Part shown: one piece after another, positions 46,343-56,610 of the stretch | How positions within the stretch are numbered: the stretch's first letter is position 1 | Layout of the letters: every line of letters begins with the position of its first letter | NCBI RefSeq assembly: GCF_000422405.1 | Contig: NZ_AULS01000005.1 | Location: 124,001 to 188,000, forward strand | Reading direction: 5' to 3' | DNA: 64,000 bases | DNA from: Microbacterium luticocti DSM 19459 | Lineage (GTDB): Bacteria; Actinomycetota; Actinomycetes; Actinomycetales; Microbacteriaceae | Translations under genes and position numbers: made by a program | Notes under the pieces: model-generated | Told to the model about the DNA's origin: nothing | The model's database searches: none | The model's input: the letters and a program-made list of their open reading frames with translations, nothing else

Positions 46343-47121
46343 CCGGCACCGGCGACGCCGGCACCCCGGCACCGGACCAGCGGCCCGAACCGGCGGCATC
46401 CGATCTGCTCGGCGCCGCGCTGGGAGCGGCGGCACGCCGCGCGGGGCTGGATCCGGCACAGTCCGCCGGCACCGGCCACGTCGTCTGGCATGCGATGGGC
46501 GGATGGCGCGGCATCGCCGAATCGGTGCTGCCGACGCTGGTGTTCGTCGTGGTGTGGACCGTGACCATCGACCCGCACACGCACCAGGGACGGTTGTGGT
46601 GGGCGGTGGGCGCGTCGGTCGGGCTTGCGGTGGTGTTCACCGCGGTGCGCCTGATCTCCCGGTCGACCGCGTCGGCCGCGATCGGCGGACTGGTCGCGAC
46701 GGCGGCCGCCGCCGCGTTGGCGCTGTGGACCGGGCGGGCCGCCGACAACTTCATCCTCGGTCTGGTCACCAACGGTGTCTACGGCACGGCCATGCTGGTC
46801 TCGGCGCTGATCGGGTGGCCGATCATCGGTCTGGCCGTCGGCTGGCTGATGAACGAGGGCACGCGCTGGCGTGCCCAGCCGCGCAAACGACGGGTCTTTT
46901 TCTGGCTCACCGTCGCCTGGGCGGGACTGTTCGCGGTGCGCCTGGCGGTCGAGTTGCCGCTGTTTCTGACCGACCAGGTCACCGCCCTGGGCGCCCTCAA
47001 ACTGATCATGGGGCTGCCCCTGTTCGCGCCGATGGTCGCCGTCACCTGGCTGGCCGTGCGCAGCCTGTACCCGAAGCCCGCCCCCGGCGCGGCGGCGGCA
47101 CAGGAACCGCACGACGAGTGA
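46339..47121 (+). CDS. DUF3159 membrane protein
   Basis: 260 residues, about six membrane helices from residue 65 to 250 (VLPTLVFVVVWTVTI, SVGLAVVFTAVRLI, GGLVATAAAAALALWTG, VYGTAMLVSALIGWPIIGLAVGW, FWLTVAWAGLFAVRL, MVAVTWLAVRSL). The N-terminal 55 residues are cytosolic. This is the actinobacterial DUF3159 family of unknown function, the normal partner of dut and DUF3710. Its GTG overlaps the DUF3710 stop by 4 bp. It ends just before the aconitase control region. Confidence 0.92.
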   Translation: MTGTGDAGTPAPDQRPEPAASDLLGAALGAAARRAGLDPAQSAGTGHVVWHAMGGWRGIAESVLPTLVFVVVWTVTIDPHTHQGRLWWAVGASVGLAVVFTAVRLISRSTASAAIGGLVATAAAAALALWTGRAADNFILGLVTNGVYGTAMLVSALIGWPIIGLAVGWLMNEGTRWRAQPRKRRVFFWLTVAWAGLFAVRLAVELPLFLTDQVTALGALKLIMGLPLFAPMVAVTWLAVRSLYPKPAPGAAAAQEPHDE

Positions 47122-47124
47122 TAC

Positions 47125-47148
47125 ATTTATCTTGATATCAAGATAAAT
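47125..47148. promoter_or_regulatory. 24-bp perfect palindrome upstream of aconitase
   Basis: ATTTATCTTGAT and ATCAAGATAAAT form a perfect, AT-rich 24-bp palindrome in otherwise GC-rich DNA. The TCTTGA-TATCAAGA core is like the operators of MarR-family winged-helix dimers. It lies 113 bp upstream of the aconitase start and 4 bp after the DUF3159 stop. Confidence 0.65.
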
Positions 47149-47160
47149 TGGCCCTCGGAC

Positions 47161-47179
47161 GCAGGTAAGGCGAACCTGA
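47161..47179 (+). promoter_or_regulatory. DtxR/IdeR-like iron box upstream of aconitase
   Basis: The 19-bp sequence with core AGGTAAGGCGAACCT matches 14 of 19 positions of the consensus TTAGGTTAGGCTAACCTAA. It lies 82 bp before the aconitase GTG. Iron control of an iron-sulfur enzyme would be logical. Confidence 0.5.
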
Positions 47180-47260
47180 CTGGTCTCGGTCCGCGTGCGG
47201 GGGAATGATGGGACTGCGGGCGTTCGCCTGCGCTTCCGCCGCCGACGAAGGAGACGACAC

Positions 47261-50071
<2,811 letters not shown>

Positions 50072-50083
50072 TTCCTGAGCATA

Positions 50084-50123
50084 AACAGCGCCCCGTCTGG
50101 CCCCGGCCCGGCGGGGCGTTGTT
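50084..50123 (+). terminator. aconitase terminator
   Basis: AACAGCGCCCCG (50084-50095) pairs with CGGGGCGTTGTT (50112-50123) with one G-T wobble, giving a 12-bp stem 12 bp after the stop codon. Confidence 0.8.
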
Positions 50124-50185
50124 GCGCCGGTGTGCGGAGAGTGCCATACGGCGTGACCGGTGGTGCAGGCCAATAGGCTAACGGA

Positions 50186-50749
50186 GTGCACCCCGCAGTC
50201 GACACGGAAGCAGTCATCTGGACGCCGACCGTCATTGTGGCCGTGATAGGCACTCTCGCAACGATGGTCACCGCTGTAGCCGGATTCATAGTGAGCGCTC
50301 GGTTGGCCCGGACAAGCTTTCAGCGCGAGACTCGTCGCGAGCGATACCGAGAACTGCTCGAGCTGTATGCGCGGCTTGGTCGGGCGATGGTCGCTATGAC
50401 CCAGATCGTGCGGGGAGTATCTGGTTCCGATTCAGCTTCCGAAGAGGAAGCCGATGCCATGATTGCGGAATTGGAGCGTGAGTACCCCGAAACACGGGAG
50501 CAGAGCTTCTCGGTTGCTGAACTCAAGCTCTACGGAGCGAGCCCAAGTGTGGTCGAGGCATACGAGGCGTGGTGGGATTATCTCCAGTTCGCGTTCGGCG
50601 GCCCGCCAGGTGAACTGACGGTTGTAGGGTCGGAGCTCTTGCCCACGCTGGAGGGACTCATCGACAGATTCCAGAGCGTGGCGGGCGAACACGCTCGATC
50701 GGTGCTTCTGCGAGAGCGCAGGGAGAAGAAGAGAAGCTCGCAGGAGTGA
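50186..50749 (+). CDS. uncharacterised membrane-anchored protein
   Basis: 187 residues with one N-terminal membrane helix (TPTVIVAVIGTLATMVTAVAGFIVSA, about 13-38). A charged, helical cytoplasmic part follows (FQRETRRERYRELLELYARL, then an acidic region and a basic tail). No family is recognised; the layout resembles small YtxH-like or effector-type proteins of accessory regions. Base composition is visibly lower in GC than the neighbours, and codon use is less biased, suggesting acquisition. TAGGCT (50174-50179) ends 6 nt before the GTG. A 7-bp hairpin ends the unit at 50773. Confidence 0.65.
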   Translation: MHPAVDTEAVIWTPTVIVAVIGTLATMVTAVAGFIVSARLARTSFQRETRRERYRELLELYARLGRAMVAMTQIVRGVSGSDSASEEEADAMIAELEREYPETREQSFSVAELKLYGASPSVVEAYEAWWDYLQFAFGGPPGELTVVGSELLPTLEGLIDRFQSVAGEHARSVLLRERREKKRSSQE

Positions 50750-50772
50750 CGATCCGGGCCGCTGTGATCAAA

Positions 50773-50789
50773 GGGAGGCCCCGCCTCCC
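50773..50789 (+). terminator. hairpin after gene at 50186
   Basis: GGGAGGC-CCC-GCCTCCC, a perfect 7-bp stem with a 3-nt loop, lies 23 bp after the stop. In the following stretch to 50968 I see only an inverted repeat, CCAGGTAG (50827-50834) and CTACCTGG (50871-50878), and no gene. Confidence 0.6.
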
Positions 50790-50934
50790 GCCGGATGGGC
50801 GATCTGCTTGACGGTCATCGGTTACTCCAGGTAGCACGAATGACCCGAGCTGCTGGGACCTGGTTTCGGACTACCTGGGGTGACCGGCAGGTAACCCGAG
50901 CGGTGAACCGCTGATGCGACGTTAACAGCGCGCG

Positions 50935-50952
50935 CCTGCTTTACGTAGCAGG
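50935..50952 (-). terminator. hairpin after gene at 50969 (minus strand)
   Basis: CCTGCT-TTACGT-AGCAGG forms a 6-bp stem with a 6-nt loop, 16 bp beyond the stop codon of the minus-strand small gene. Confidence 0.45.
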
Positions 50953-50968
50953 GCGAGCGCTGCGCGAG

Positions 50969-51259
50969 CTAAGACGGCGCGTAGCGGGCGCGAAGCTCCG
51001 CGATGCTGACGGTGTGCTGGTCGGCGTTGAGGAACGACACGAGCGCCGCAGGGATTCGCGGGCCGTTCGCGAACACGAAGCGATCCGCGCAGCCCGAGCA
51101 GATCAGCGACTCACCCTCGTGCCCGCTGCGCCATTTGGCCTGGTAGCTCTCGGATCGAACCGCATTCGTCCACGGCGCGCGGGCACCTTTCGCGTCGACG
51201 TCGAGCGCGGCACTCAAGGTGCCGCCGAAGTGCCAACCGGACTCGACGTTGAGCCGCAC
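50969..51259 (-). CDS. small uncharacterised protein, possibly truncated
   Basis: 96 residues from the GTG at 51259. The open frame continues upstream for about 20 codons without another good start, so the 5' part of an older gene may be missing. It has one CxxC (LICSGCADRF) and a C-terminal segment (PAALVSFLNADQHTVSIAELRARYA). No family is recognised. It shares the less GC-rich acnA-dxs gap with the gene at 50186. It may be a decaying gene. Confidence 0.4.
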   Translation of the reverse strand: MRLNVESGWHFGGTLSAALDVDAKGARAPWTNAVRSESYQAKWRSGHEGESLICSGCADRFVFANGPRIPAALVSFLNADQHTVSIAELRARYAPS

Positions 51260-51417
51260 GGCGTAGCCGACGCGCGGAGTCTTGACCTTGCCGTTGACTG
51301 CGTGGCCAGAGGTGGCACCTCGCCGCGGTCACCGGTAAAGGCGGAGCCGGACCGGACACGCCCGCCGGATTAGACTGGGCGCAGGTCCGCTGTGCGGCGG
51401 GCGCCGGAAGGAGACCG

Positions 51418-53370
51418 ATGGCGATTCTGCCCACGATCTCGGGACCGCGCGACCTGGACCGTCTGACGCCCGCACAGCTGACGGCGCTGGCGGCGGAGAT
51501 CCGTGCCTTCCTCATCGAGAACGTGGCCCGCACCGGCGGGCATCTGGGTCCCAATCTCGGCGTCGTCGAGCTGACGATCGCGCTGCACCGCGTGTTCGAT
51601 TCGCCGCGCGACCCGATCGTGTTCGACACCGGGCATCAGTCGTACGTGCACAAGCTGCTCACCGGACGGCAGGACTTCTCGCAGCTGCGGCAGCGCGGCG
51701 GACTGGCCGGCTACCCGCAGCGCGCCGAGAGCCCGCATGACGTGGTGGAGTCATCCCACGCGTCCAGCTCGCTCAGCTGGGCCGACGGCATCTCTCGGGC
51801 CTTCGCGCGCACCGGGCGGCTTGATCGCCACGTGGTCGCGGTGGTGGGCGATGGGGCGCTCACCGGCGGCATGACATGGGAAGCGCTGAACAACATCTCG
51901 GACGACAACGACCGCAATCTGGTGATCGTCGTCAACGACAACGGCCGCTCGTACGCGCCCACCATCGGCGGCATGGCGCGCTACCTCAACCGCATCCGCA
52001 CCGCGCAGACCTACCGGCAGCTCGACGAGCGCTCCGCCGACCTGTTCCACCGGTTCGGGCCGCTCGGCCGCGCCGTGCACCGCGGCCTGCGCGGCGGCAC
52101 CCGGGGCTTCCTGTCACGGTTCACCGGCCTTCAGACGCTGTATTCCAATCTCGACATCAAGTACCTGGGCCCGGTGGACGGCCACGACATCCCCGCGCTG
52201 GTCGAGACCCTGCGTCTGGCGAAGCGATACGGCGCCCCGGTCATCGTGCACGTCATCACCGAGAAAGGACGCGGATACGAGCCGGCGCGGCACGACGACG
52301 CCGACCGGTTCCACGCGGTCGGACGCATCGACCCGCGCACCGGCGCGGCGCTCGGCGGCGAGGGGGGACGGGCCTTCACCGACGTGTTCGCCGACGAGCT
52401 CGCCGCCATCGGCGACGACCGGCCCGACGTGGTGGCGCTGACCGCGGCGATGCTGCGCCCGACCGGACTGCTGCCGTTCGCGCAGCGCTTTCCCGACCGG
52501 GTGCACGACGTGGGGATCGCCGAGCAGCACGCCGTGGCATCCGCCGCCGGCCTCGCATACGGCGGCCTGCATCCGGTGGTGGCGCTGTATGCGACGTTCG
52601 TCGGCCGCGCCTTCGACCAGTTGCTGATGGATGTCGGTCTGCACCGCGCCGGCGTGACGTTCGTGCTCGATCGGGCCGGGGTGACCGGACCGGACGGACC
52701 GAGCCATCACGGCATCTGGGATCTGGCGACCCTGCAGGTGGTGCCGCACATCCGGATCGCCGCTCCTCGGGATGAGGCGCGGCTGCGAGAGCAACTGCGC
52801 GAGGCGGTCGCGGTGGACGATGCGCCGACGGTGGTGCGCTTTCCCAAGGGAGCGGTGGCCGAGGACCTGCCCGCGCTTGAGCGCCTCGCCGACGGGGTGG
52901 ACGTGCTCTCGCGGGGCGAGGCGCCGGACGTGCTGCTGGTGGGCATCGGGCCCATGGCGCACGTGGCGATCGATGTCGCCGCACGACTGCGCGCGCAGGG
53001 CATCGGTGCGACCGTGGTCGACCCCCGGTGGGTGGTGCCGGTCCCGACGTCGATCGTCGAGCTGGCGGCATCCCATCGCCTGGTGATCACGATCGAAGAC
53101 GGCATCCGGGTGGGTGGCGTGGGCACCCGGGTGCGGCAGGTGATGCGCGAGGCGGGCGTCGACACCGCGGTCGACGAGCTGGGGCTGCCCGACGAGTTCA
53201 TCCCGCACGCGTCGCGGGACGAGATCCTGCGCGACGCGGGGCTGACGGCAGCCAAGATCGCACAGGACGTCGTCGCGCAGGTGCTGGGCACGCGGATCCC
53301 GACGGCCCGTCCGTCGGAGCAGAACACCGACCTGCCGGAGGTGGCGCGCGCCGGGCGGGGCGACACGTAG
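51418..53370 (+). CDS. dxs: 1-deoxy-D-xylulose-5-phosphate synthase
   Basis: 650 residues. It joins pyruvate and glyceraldehyde 3-phosphate with thiamine diphosphate, the first step of the MEP isoprenoid pathway. Features are GGHLGPNLGVVELTIALH, the thiamine motif GDGALTGGMTWEALNN ... NDNGRSYAP, the transketolase signature DRAGVTGPDGPSHHG, and the C-terminal domain (VTIEDGIRVGGVGTRV-like). GGAAGGAGA lies 5 nt before the ATG. TAGACT at 51373-51378 may be the -10, giving a short leader. The repeat region and a small membrane protein gene follow. Confidence 0.96.
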   Translation: MAILPTISGPRDLDRLTPAQLTALAAEIRAFLIENVARTGGHLGPNLGVVELTIALHRVFDSPRDPIVFDTGHQSYVHKLLTGRQDFSQLRQRGGLAGYPQRAESPHDVVESSHASSSLSWADGISRAFARTGRLDRHVVAVVGDGALTGGMTWEALNNISDDNDRNLVIVVNDNGRSYAPTIGGMARYLNRIRTAQTYRQLDERSADLFHRFGPLGRAVHRGLRGGTRGFLSRFTGLQTLYSNLDIKYLGPVDGHDIPALVETLRLAKRYGAPVIVHVITEKGRGYEPARHDDADRFHAVGRIDPRTGAALGGEGGRAFTDVFADELAAIGDDRPDVVALTAAMLRPTGLLPFAQRFPDRVHDVGIAEQHAVASAAGLAYGGLHPVVALYATFVGRAFDQLLMDVGLHRAGVTFVLDRAGVTGPDGPSHHGIWDLATLQVVPHIRIAAPRDEARLREQLREAVAVDDAPTVVRFPKGAVAEDLPALERLADGVDVLSRGEAPDVLLVGIGPMAHVAIDVAARLRAQGIGATVVDPRWVVPVPTSIVELAASHRLVITIEDGIRVGGVGTRVRQVMREAGVDTAVDELGLPDEFIPHASRDEILRDAGLTAAKIAQDVVAQVLGTRIPTARPSEQNTDLPEVARAGRGDT

Positions 53371-53440
53371 ACAGGGCCGACCTGCCGGCTACTCGCGCGG
53401 CGCACGGCGACGGACCGACGGGCGGTGGCCGGGGTCGGTT

Positions 53441-53602
53441 GCGGTGATGGCGGCCGGCGGCGTGGTTGCGGTGATGGCGGCCGGGGCCGTGGTTGCGACA
53501 AGGGCGGCCGGTGCCGCGGTTGCGGTGATGGCGGCCGGGGTCGCGGTCGCGGCGATGGCGGCCGGGGCCGCGGTTACGGCAAAGGCGGCCGGTGGCACGG
53601 TG
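53441..53602. repeat. 27-bp minisatellite, six units
   Basis: Six units at exact 27-bp spacing start at 53441, 53468, 53495, 53522, 53549 and 53576, with consensus near GCGGTGATGGCGGCCGGGGCCGCGGTT. The period equals nine codons, so several frames stay open. One of them (Gly/Arg-rich, GCGDGGRGR repeats) is in frame with the membrane protein gene at 53674. It lies in the 303-bp gap after dxs. I treat it as non-coding. Confidence 0.85.
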
Positions 53603-53673
53603 CCGAAGAACACGACGGGCACGTCGGTGCCGGCCGGGCCGCTCGCCGCGTTCGGCTCGGATACGGTGGAGGC

Positions 53674-54135
53674 ATGCCGAAACGCTCATCGCTGCCGGGT
53701 GTGCTTGCCGGCGTCGTGGGTGTCGTGCTCGCCGCCTGGATCGCGTTCGGACGTGCGCTGTTCGGTGTCGCCGGCTCGTTGACGCCGGTCTACGCACTCA
53801 CGCTCGGGCTCATATACCTGCTGCTGCATATCTTCATCGCGCAGGCGTTGGTGCGCACGGCGCGGCGCGGGCTGCGGGTGCGACGGGCGACCGTCGGCAC
53901 ACTGTGCACGTCATGGGGATGCGCGGTGCTGCTCGGTCTACTGATCCCCGACGTCACGGCATCCGGGCTGCAGACCATCGTCTCGGGGGCGAGTGAGCCG
54001 GCATTGGGCATCGCGATCGGCTTCGCCAATCCGGCCGGGGTCGTCATGCTCGTCTTCGCGGTGATCGCGCTCGTGCTCGCGCGCGGCGACGCTCTCGGGC
54101 GCGCCGACGCGCCGCCGGAGGAGGACGGGTACTGA
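53674..54135 (+). CDS. four-helix membrane protein, uncharacterised
   Basis: 153 residues with four hydrophobic segments at about 8-28, 36-58, 74-98 and 120-142 (GVLAGVVGVVLAAWIAFG, YALTLGLIYLLLHIFIAQAL, TLCTSWGCAVLLGLLIPDV, GVVMLVFAVIALVLAR). No family is recognised. The ATG at 53674 follows GGTGGAGG, and TACGGT ends 6 nt before it. The frame stays open upstream through the 27-bp repeats to 53425, so a Gly/Arg-rich N-terminal extension cannot be ruled out. It is convergent with fadB. Confidence 0.6.
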   Translation: MPKRSSLPGVLAGVVGVVLAAWIAFGRALFGVAGSLTPVYALTLGLIYLLLHIFIAQALVRTARRGLRVRRATVGTLCTSWGCAVLLGLLIPDVTASGLQTIVSGASEPALGIAIGFANPAGVVMLVFAVIALVLARGDALGRADAPPEEDGY

Positions 54136-54155
54136 GCCCGCGTGCTCAGGCCGGA

Positions 54156-54235
54156 CACAACGGCGGGGATTTTCGGCGACACGCCGTCACCCGACCGCGA
54201 CACGCCGCACGTCGGTGAGAATCCCCGCCGTTGTG
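54156..54235. repeat. 80-bp element with 16-bp perfect terminal inverted repeats
   Basis: CACAACGGCGGGGATT (54156-54171) and AATCCCCGCCGTTGTG (54220-54235) are perfect inverted copies. CGACACGCCG occurs twice inside. The element lies in the 304-bp gap between the convergent membrane protein gene and fadB. It may be a terminator or a small non-autonomous element. The rest of the gap has a two-copy direct repeat (CTGGCATACGAGAGGGGGCG) and the fadB terminator. Confidence 0.65.
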
Positions 54236-54398
54236 CACGCGTGCGGCGGCGGGGACCGCAGCGGTGCCGGGCCCGCCAACACGCCCGGGGCCGCACCGGG
54301 GCCGGGGCCTGGCACACGTCAGGGGCGCCCCGGGCCCGGTCGGGCCCGGCATACGAGAGGGGGCGGCCCCGAACCGTGACCGGGGCCTGGCATACGAG

Positions 54399-54429
54399 AG
54401 GGGGCGGCCCCGGACCGGGACCGCCCCCT
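54399..54429 (-). terminator. fadB terminator
   Basis: AGGGGGCGG and CCGCCCCCT form a perfect 9-bp stem around a 13-nt GC-rich loop, starting 11 bp after the fadB stop on the minus strand. Confidence 0.7.
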
Positions 54430-54439
54430 GGGTGGCTGC

Positions 54440-56599
54440 TCAGGCGCCGACGCCGCGGATCACCGGGTGGTGGAACGTGTCGCCGAACACCCGCTCGCTC
54501 GCGCCCTCACGGTCGAGGTACGGCGAGGCGCCGCCGTCGATGAACGGCCAGCCGGCGCCGAGGATCAGGCACAGGTCGATGTCTTCGACCGCGGGCACCA
54601 CGCCCTCGTCGAGCATCAACCGGATCTCCTGCGCCAGACCGTCCTGCACACGTCGCAGGATGGTGGCGTCGTCCACCGGGGTCGATCCGACGGCGGGCCG
54701 CAGCACCTTTTCGGCCTGCTTCGTCCAACCCGTCACCCGGCCGCCCTTGTCCTTCTCGACGACCGCCGGCAGCTCGGCTAGCGCGTGGAAGTTCTCGTTG
54801 GCGTAGAACCGTTCCGGGAACGCGTGCGCCATGGTGTCCTGCACGTGCGCGGCCACCTTCCACCCGACCAGGTCGATCAGCTGGAACGGCCCCATCGGCA
54901 GGCCCAACGGCGCGAACGCCTTCTCGACCTTGTCGATCGGGGTGCCCTCGTAGACGGCACGGGCGGCCTCGCCCATGACCTTCGCGAGCAGGCGGTTGAC
55001 CACGAAGCCCGGCGCGTCGGCGGTCAACACCGCGTTCTTGCCCAGCTGCTTGGCCACCACGAACGCGGTCGACAGTGCGGCATCCGTCGTCTGCGCTGTG
55101 CGCACCACCTCGATCAGTGGCATCACGGCCACCGGGTTGAAGAAGTGGAAACCCACCAGCCGCTCCGGGTGTGCGAGCTTCGAACCGATCTCTTCGACCG
55201 ACAGCGACGAGGTGTTCGTGGCGAGCACGGCGTCCTCGGCCACGATCTGCTCGATCTCACCGAACACCTGCTGCTTGACGCCGACCTCTTCGAACACCGC
55301 CTCGATGACGAAGTCGCAATCGGCGTACTCGCTCTTGTCGGTCGTGCCGCGCACGAGCGCACGCAGTCGGTTCGCGCCGTCCGCGTCGAGCCGGCCCTTG
55401 GATTCGAGCTTGCCGATCTCGTCGTGGATGTAGGCGATCCCCTTGTCGACACGGGCCTGGTCGAGGTCGGTGATCAGCACCGGCACCTGCAGCTTGCGCA
55501 GGAACAGCAGCGCGAACTGGCTGGCCATGAGCCCCGCCCCGATCACGCCGACCTTGGTCACCGGGCGGGCCCGCGCCTTGTCGGGCGCGCCCACCGGACG
55601 CTTCGCACGCTTCTGCACGAGGTCGAAGGCATACATGGATGCCGCGAACTGATCGCCCGCGACAAGGTCGGCCAGCGCTTCGTCCTCGCGGGCGAAACCC
55701 TCGGCCTTCGTGCCGCTGCGGGCCTTGTCGAGCAGCTCGAGCGCGACGTAGGGGGAGCGCGGCACGGTGCCGATCTTGGACTCGAGCATGCCGCGGGCCA
55801 CCTTGATCGCCACCGGCCATTTGACGGTGCGTTCGATCTTGCCCGGCTCGTTCTTGCGGTCGACGCGGATGCGGCCGGCGAGCACGCCGTCGGCCCAGCG
55901 CAGTGAGTCCTCGAGGTAGTTGGCCGGTCCGAAGATCGCGTCGAAGATGCCGTACTCGAACGCCTGCCGGGGCCGCAGCATCCGGTTCTGTTTGAGCGGG
56001 TTCGAGATCACCACCTCGAGCGCGTTCTCGATGCCGATCAGGTTCGGCAGCAGGTAGGCGCCGCCCCAGCCCGGAATGAGCCCGAGGAACACCTCGGGCA
56101 GTGCGATGGCCGCCGCCGACGAATCCACGGTGCGGTACGTGGAGTTCAGGGCGATCTCCAGGCCGCCCCCGAGTGCCAGGCCGTTCACGAACGCGAACGT
56201 CGGCACCCCCAGCTCGCCCAGTCGGCCGAGCACCTGGTGGCCGCGCTGCGCGATGAGCTTGGCGTTGGCCTTCGACCCGACCCGTGAGATGTCGGACAGA
56301 TCGGCGCCGGCGGCCATGATGTACTGCTTGCCGGTGATGCCCACCGCCTGCACCTTCCCGGCGGCGATCCGCTCGGCGATGCCGTCGAGGGTGTGCGCCA
56401 ACTCGGTGAGCGTGGCCGGGCCGAGGGTGTTCGGACGGCGATGGTCACGTCCGTTGTCGAGCGTGATCAGCGCGAGCACCGCGCCCGAGGGCAGGTGCAC
56501 GTCGCGGACCGTGGAGCCTGTGACGACCTCGTCGCCTGCCAGAGCGTCCAGCGGCGAGAAGTCGACGTCTGCGTACTGCGCGGAAACGGTCTTTGCCAT
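54440..56599 (-). CDS. fadB: fatty acid oxidation multifunctional enzyme, alpha subunit type
   Basis: 719 residues. It combines enoyl-CoA hydratase (residues about 1-300) with L-3-hydroxyacyl-CoA dehydrogenase (about 340-700) for beta-oxidation. The crotonase part has ITGKQYIMAAGADLSDIS and GLALGGGLEIAL ... PEVFLGLIPGWGGAYLLPNLIG. The dehydrogenase part has the NAD site VGVIGAGLMASQFALLFL, the catalytic-region HFFNPVAVMPLIEVV, and APGFVVNRLLAKV. The ATG at 56599 is taken as start; an in-frame GTG at 56614 overlaps the fadA stop as GTGA and would add five residues, giving tighter coupling. It follows fadA. Confidence 0.93.
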   Translation of the reverse strand: MAKTVSAQYADVDFSPLDALAGDEVVTGSTVRDVHLPSGAVLALITLDNGRDHRRPNTLGPATLTELAHTLDGIAERIAAGKVQAVGITGKQYIMAAGADLSDISRVGSKANAKLIAQRGHQVLGRLGELGVPTFAFVNGLALGGGLEIALNSTYRTVDSSAAAIALPEVFLGLIPGWGGAYLLPNLIGIENALEVVISNPLKQNRMLRPRQAFEYGIFDAIFGPANYLEDSLRWADGVLAGRIRVDRKNEPGKIERTVKWPVAIKVARGMLESKIGTVPRSPYVALELLDKARSGTKAEGFAREDEALADLVAGDQFAASMYAFDLVQKRAKRPVGAPDKARARPVTKVGVIGAGLMASQFALLFLRKLQVPVLITDLDQARVDKGIAYIHDEIGKLESKGRLDADGANRLRALVRGTTDKSEYADCDFVIEAVFEEVGVKQQVFGEIEQIVAEDAVLATNTSSLSVEEIGSKLAHPERLVGFHFFNPVAVMPLIEVVRTAQTTDAALSTAFVVAKQLGKNAVLTADAPGFVVNRLLAKVMGEAARAVYEGTPIDKVEKAFAPLGLPMGPFQLIDLVGWKVAAHVQDTMAHAFPERFYANENFHALAELPAVVEKDKGGRVTGWTKQAEKVLRPAVGSTPVDDATILRRVQDGLAQEIRLMLDEGVVPAVEDIDLCLILGAGWPFIDGGASPYLDREGASERVFGDTFHHPVIRGVGA

Positions 56600-56610
56600 G
56601 TCGATGCGAC

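Noticed and set aside
50140..51370. Integrated element with attachment sites
   Set aside because: No integrase, transposase, tRNA edge or direct repeats flanking the patch were found.
53389..53622. Minus-strand Ala/Thr-rich open frame over the 27-bp repeats
   Set aside because: It is explained by the repeat period being a multiple of three; no start signal or family resemblance.
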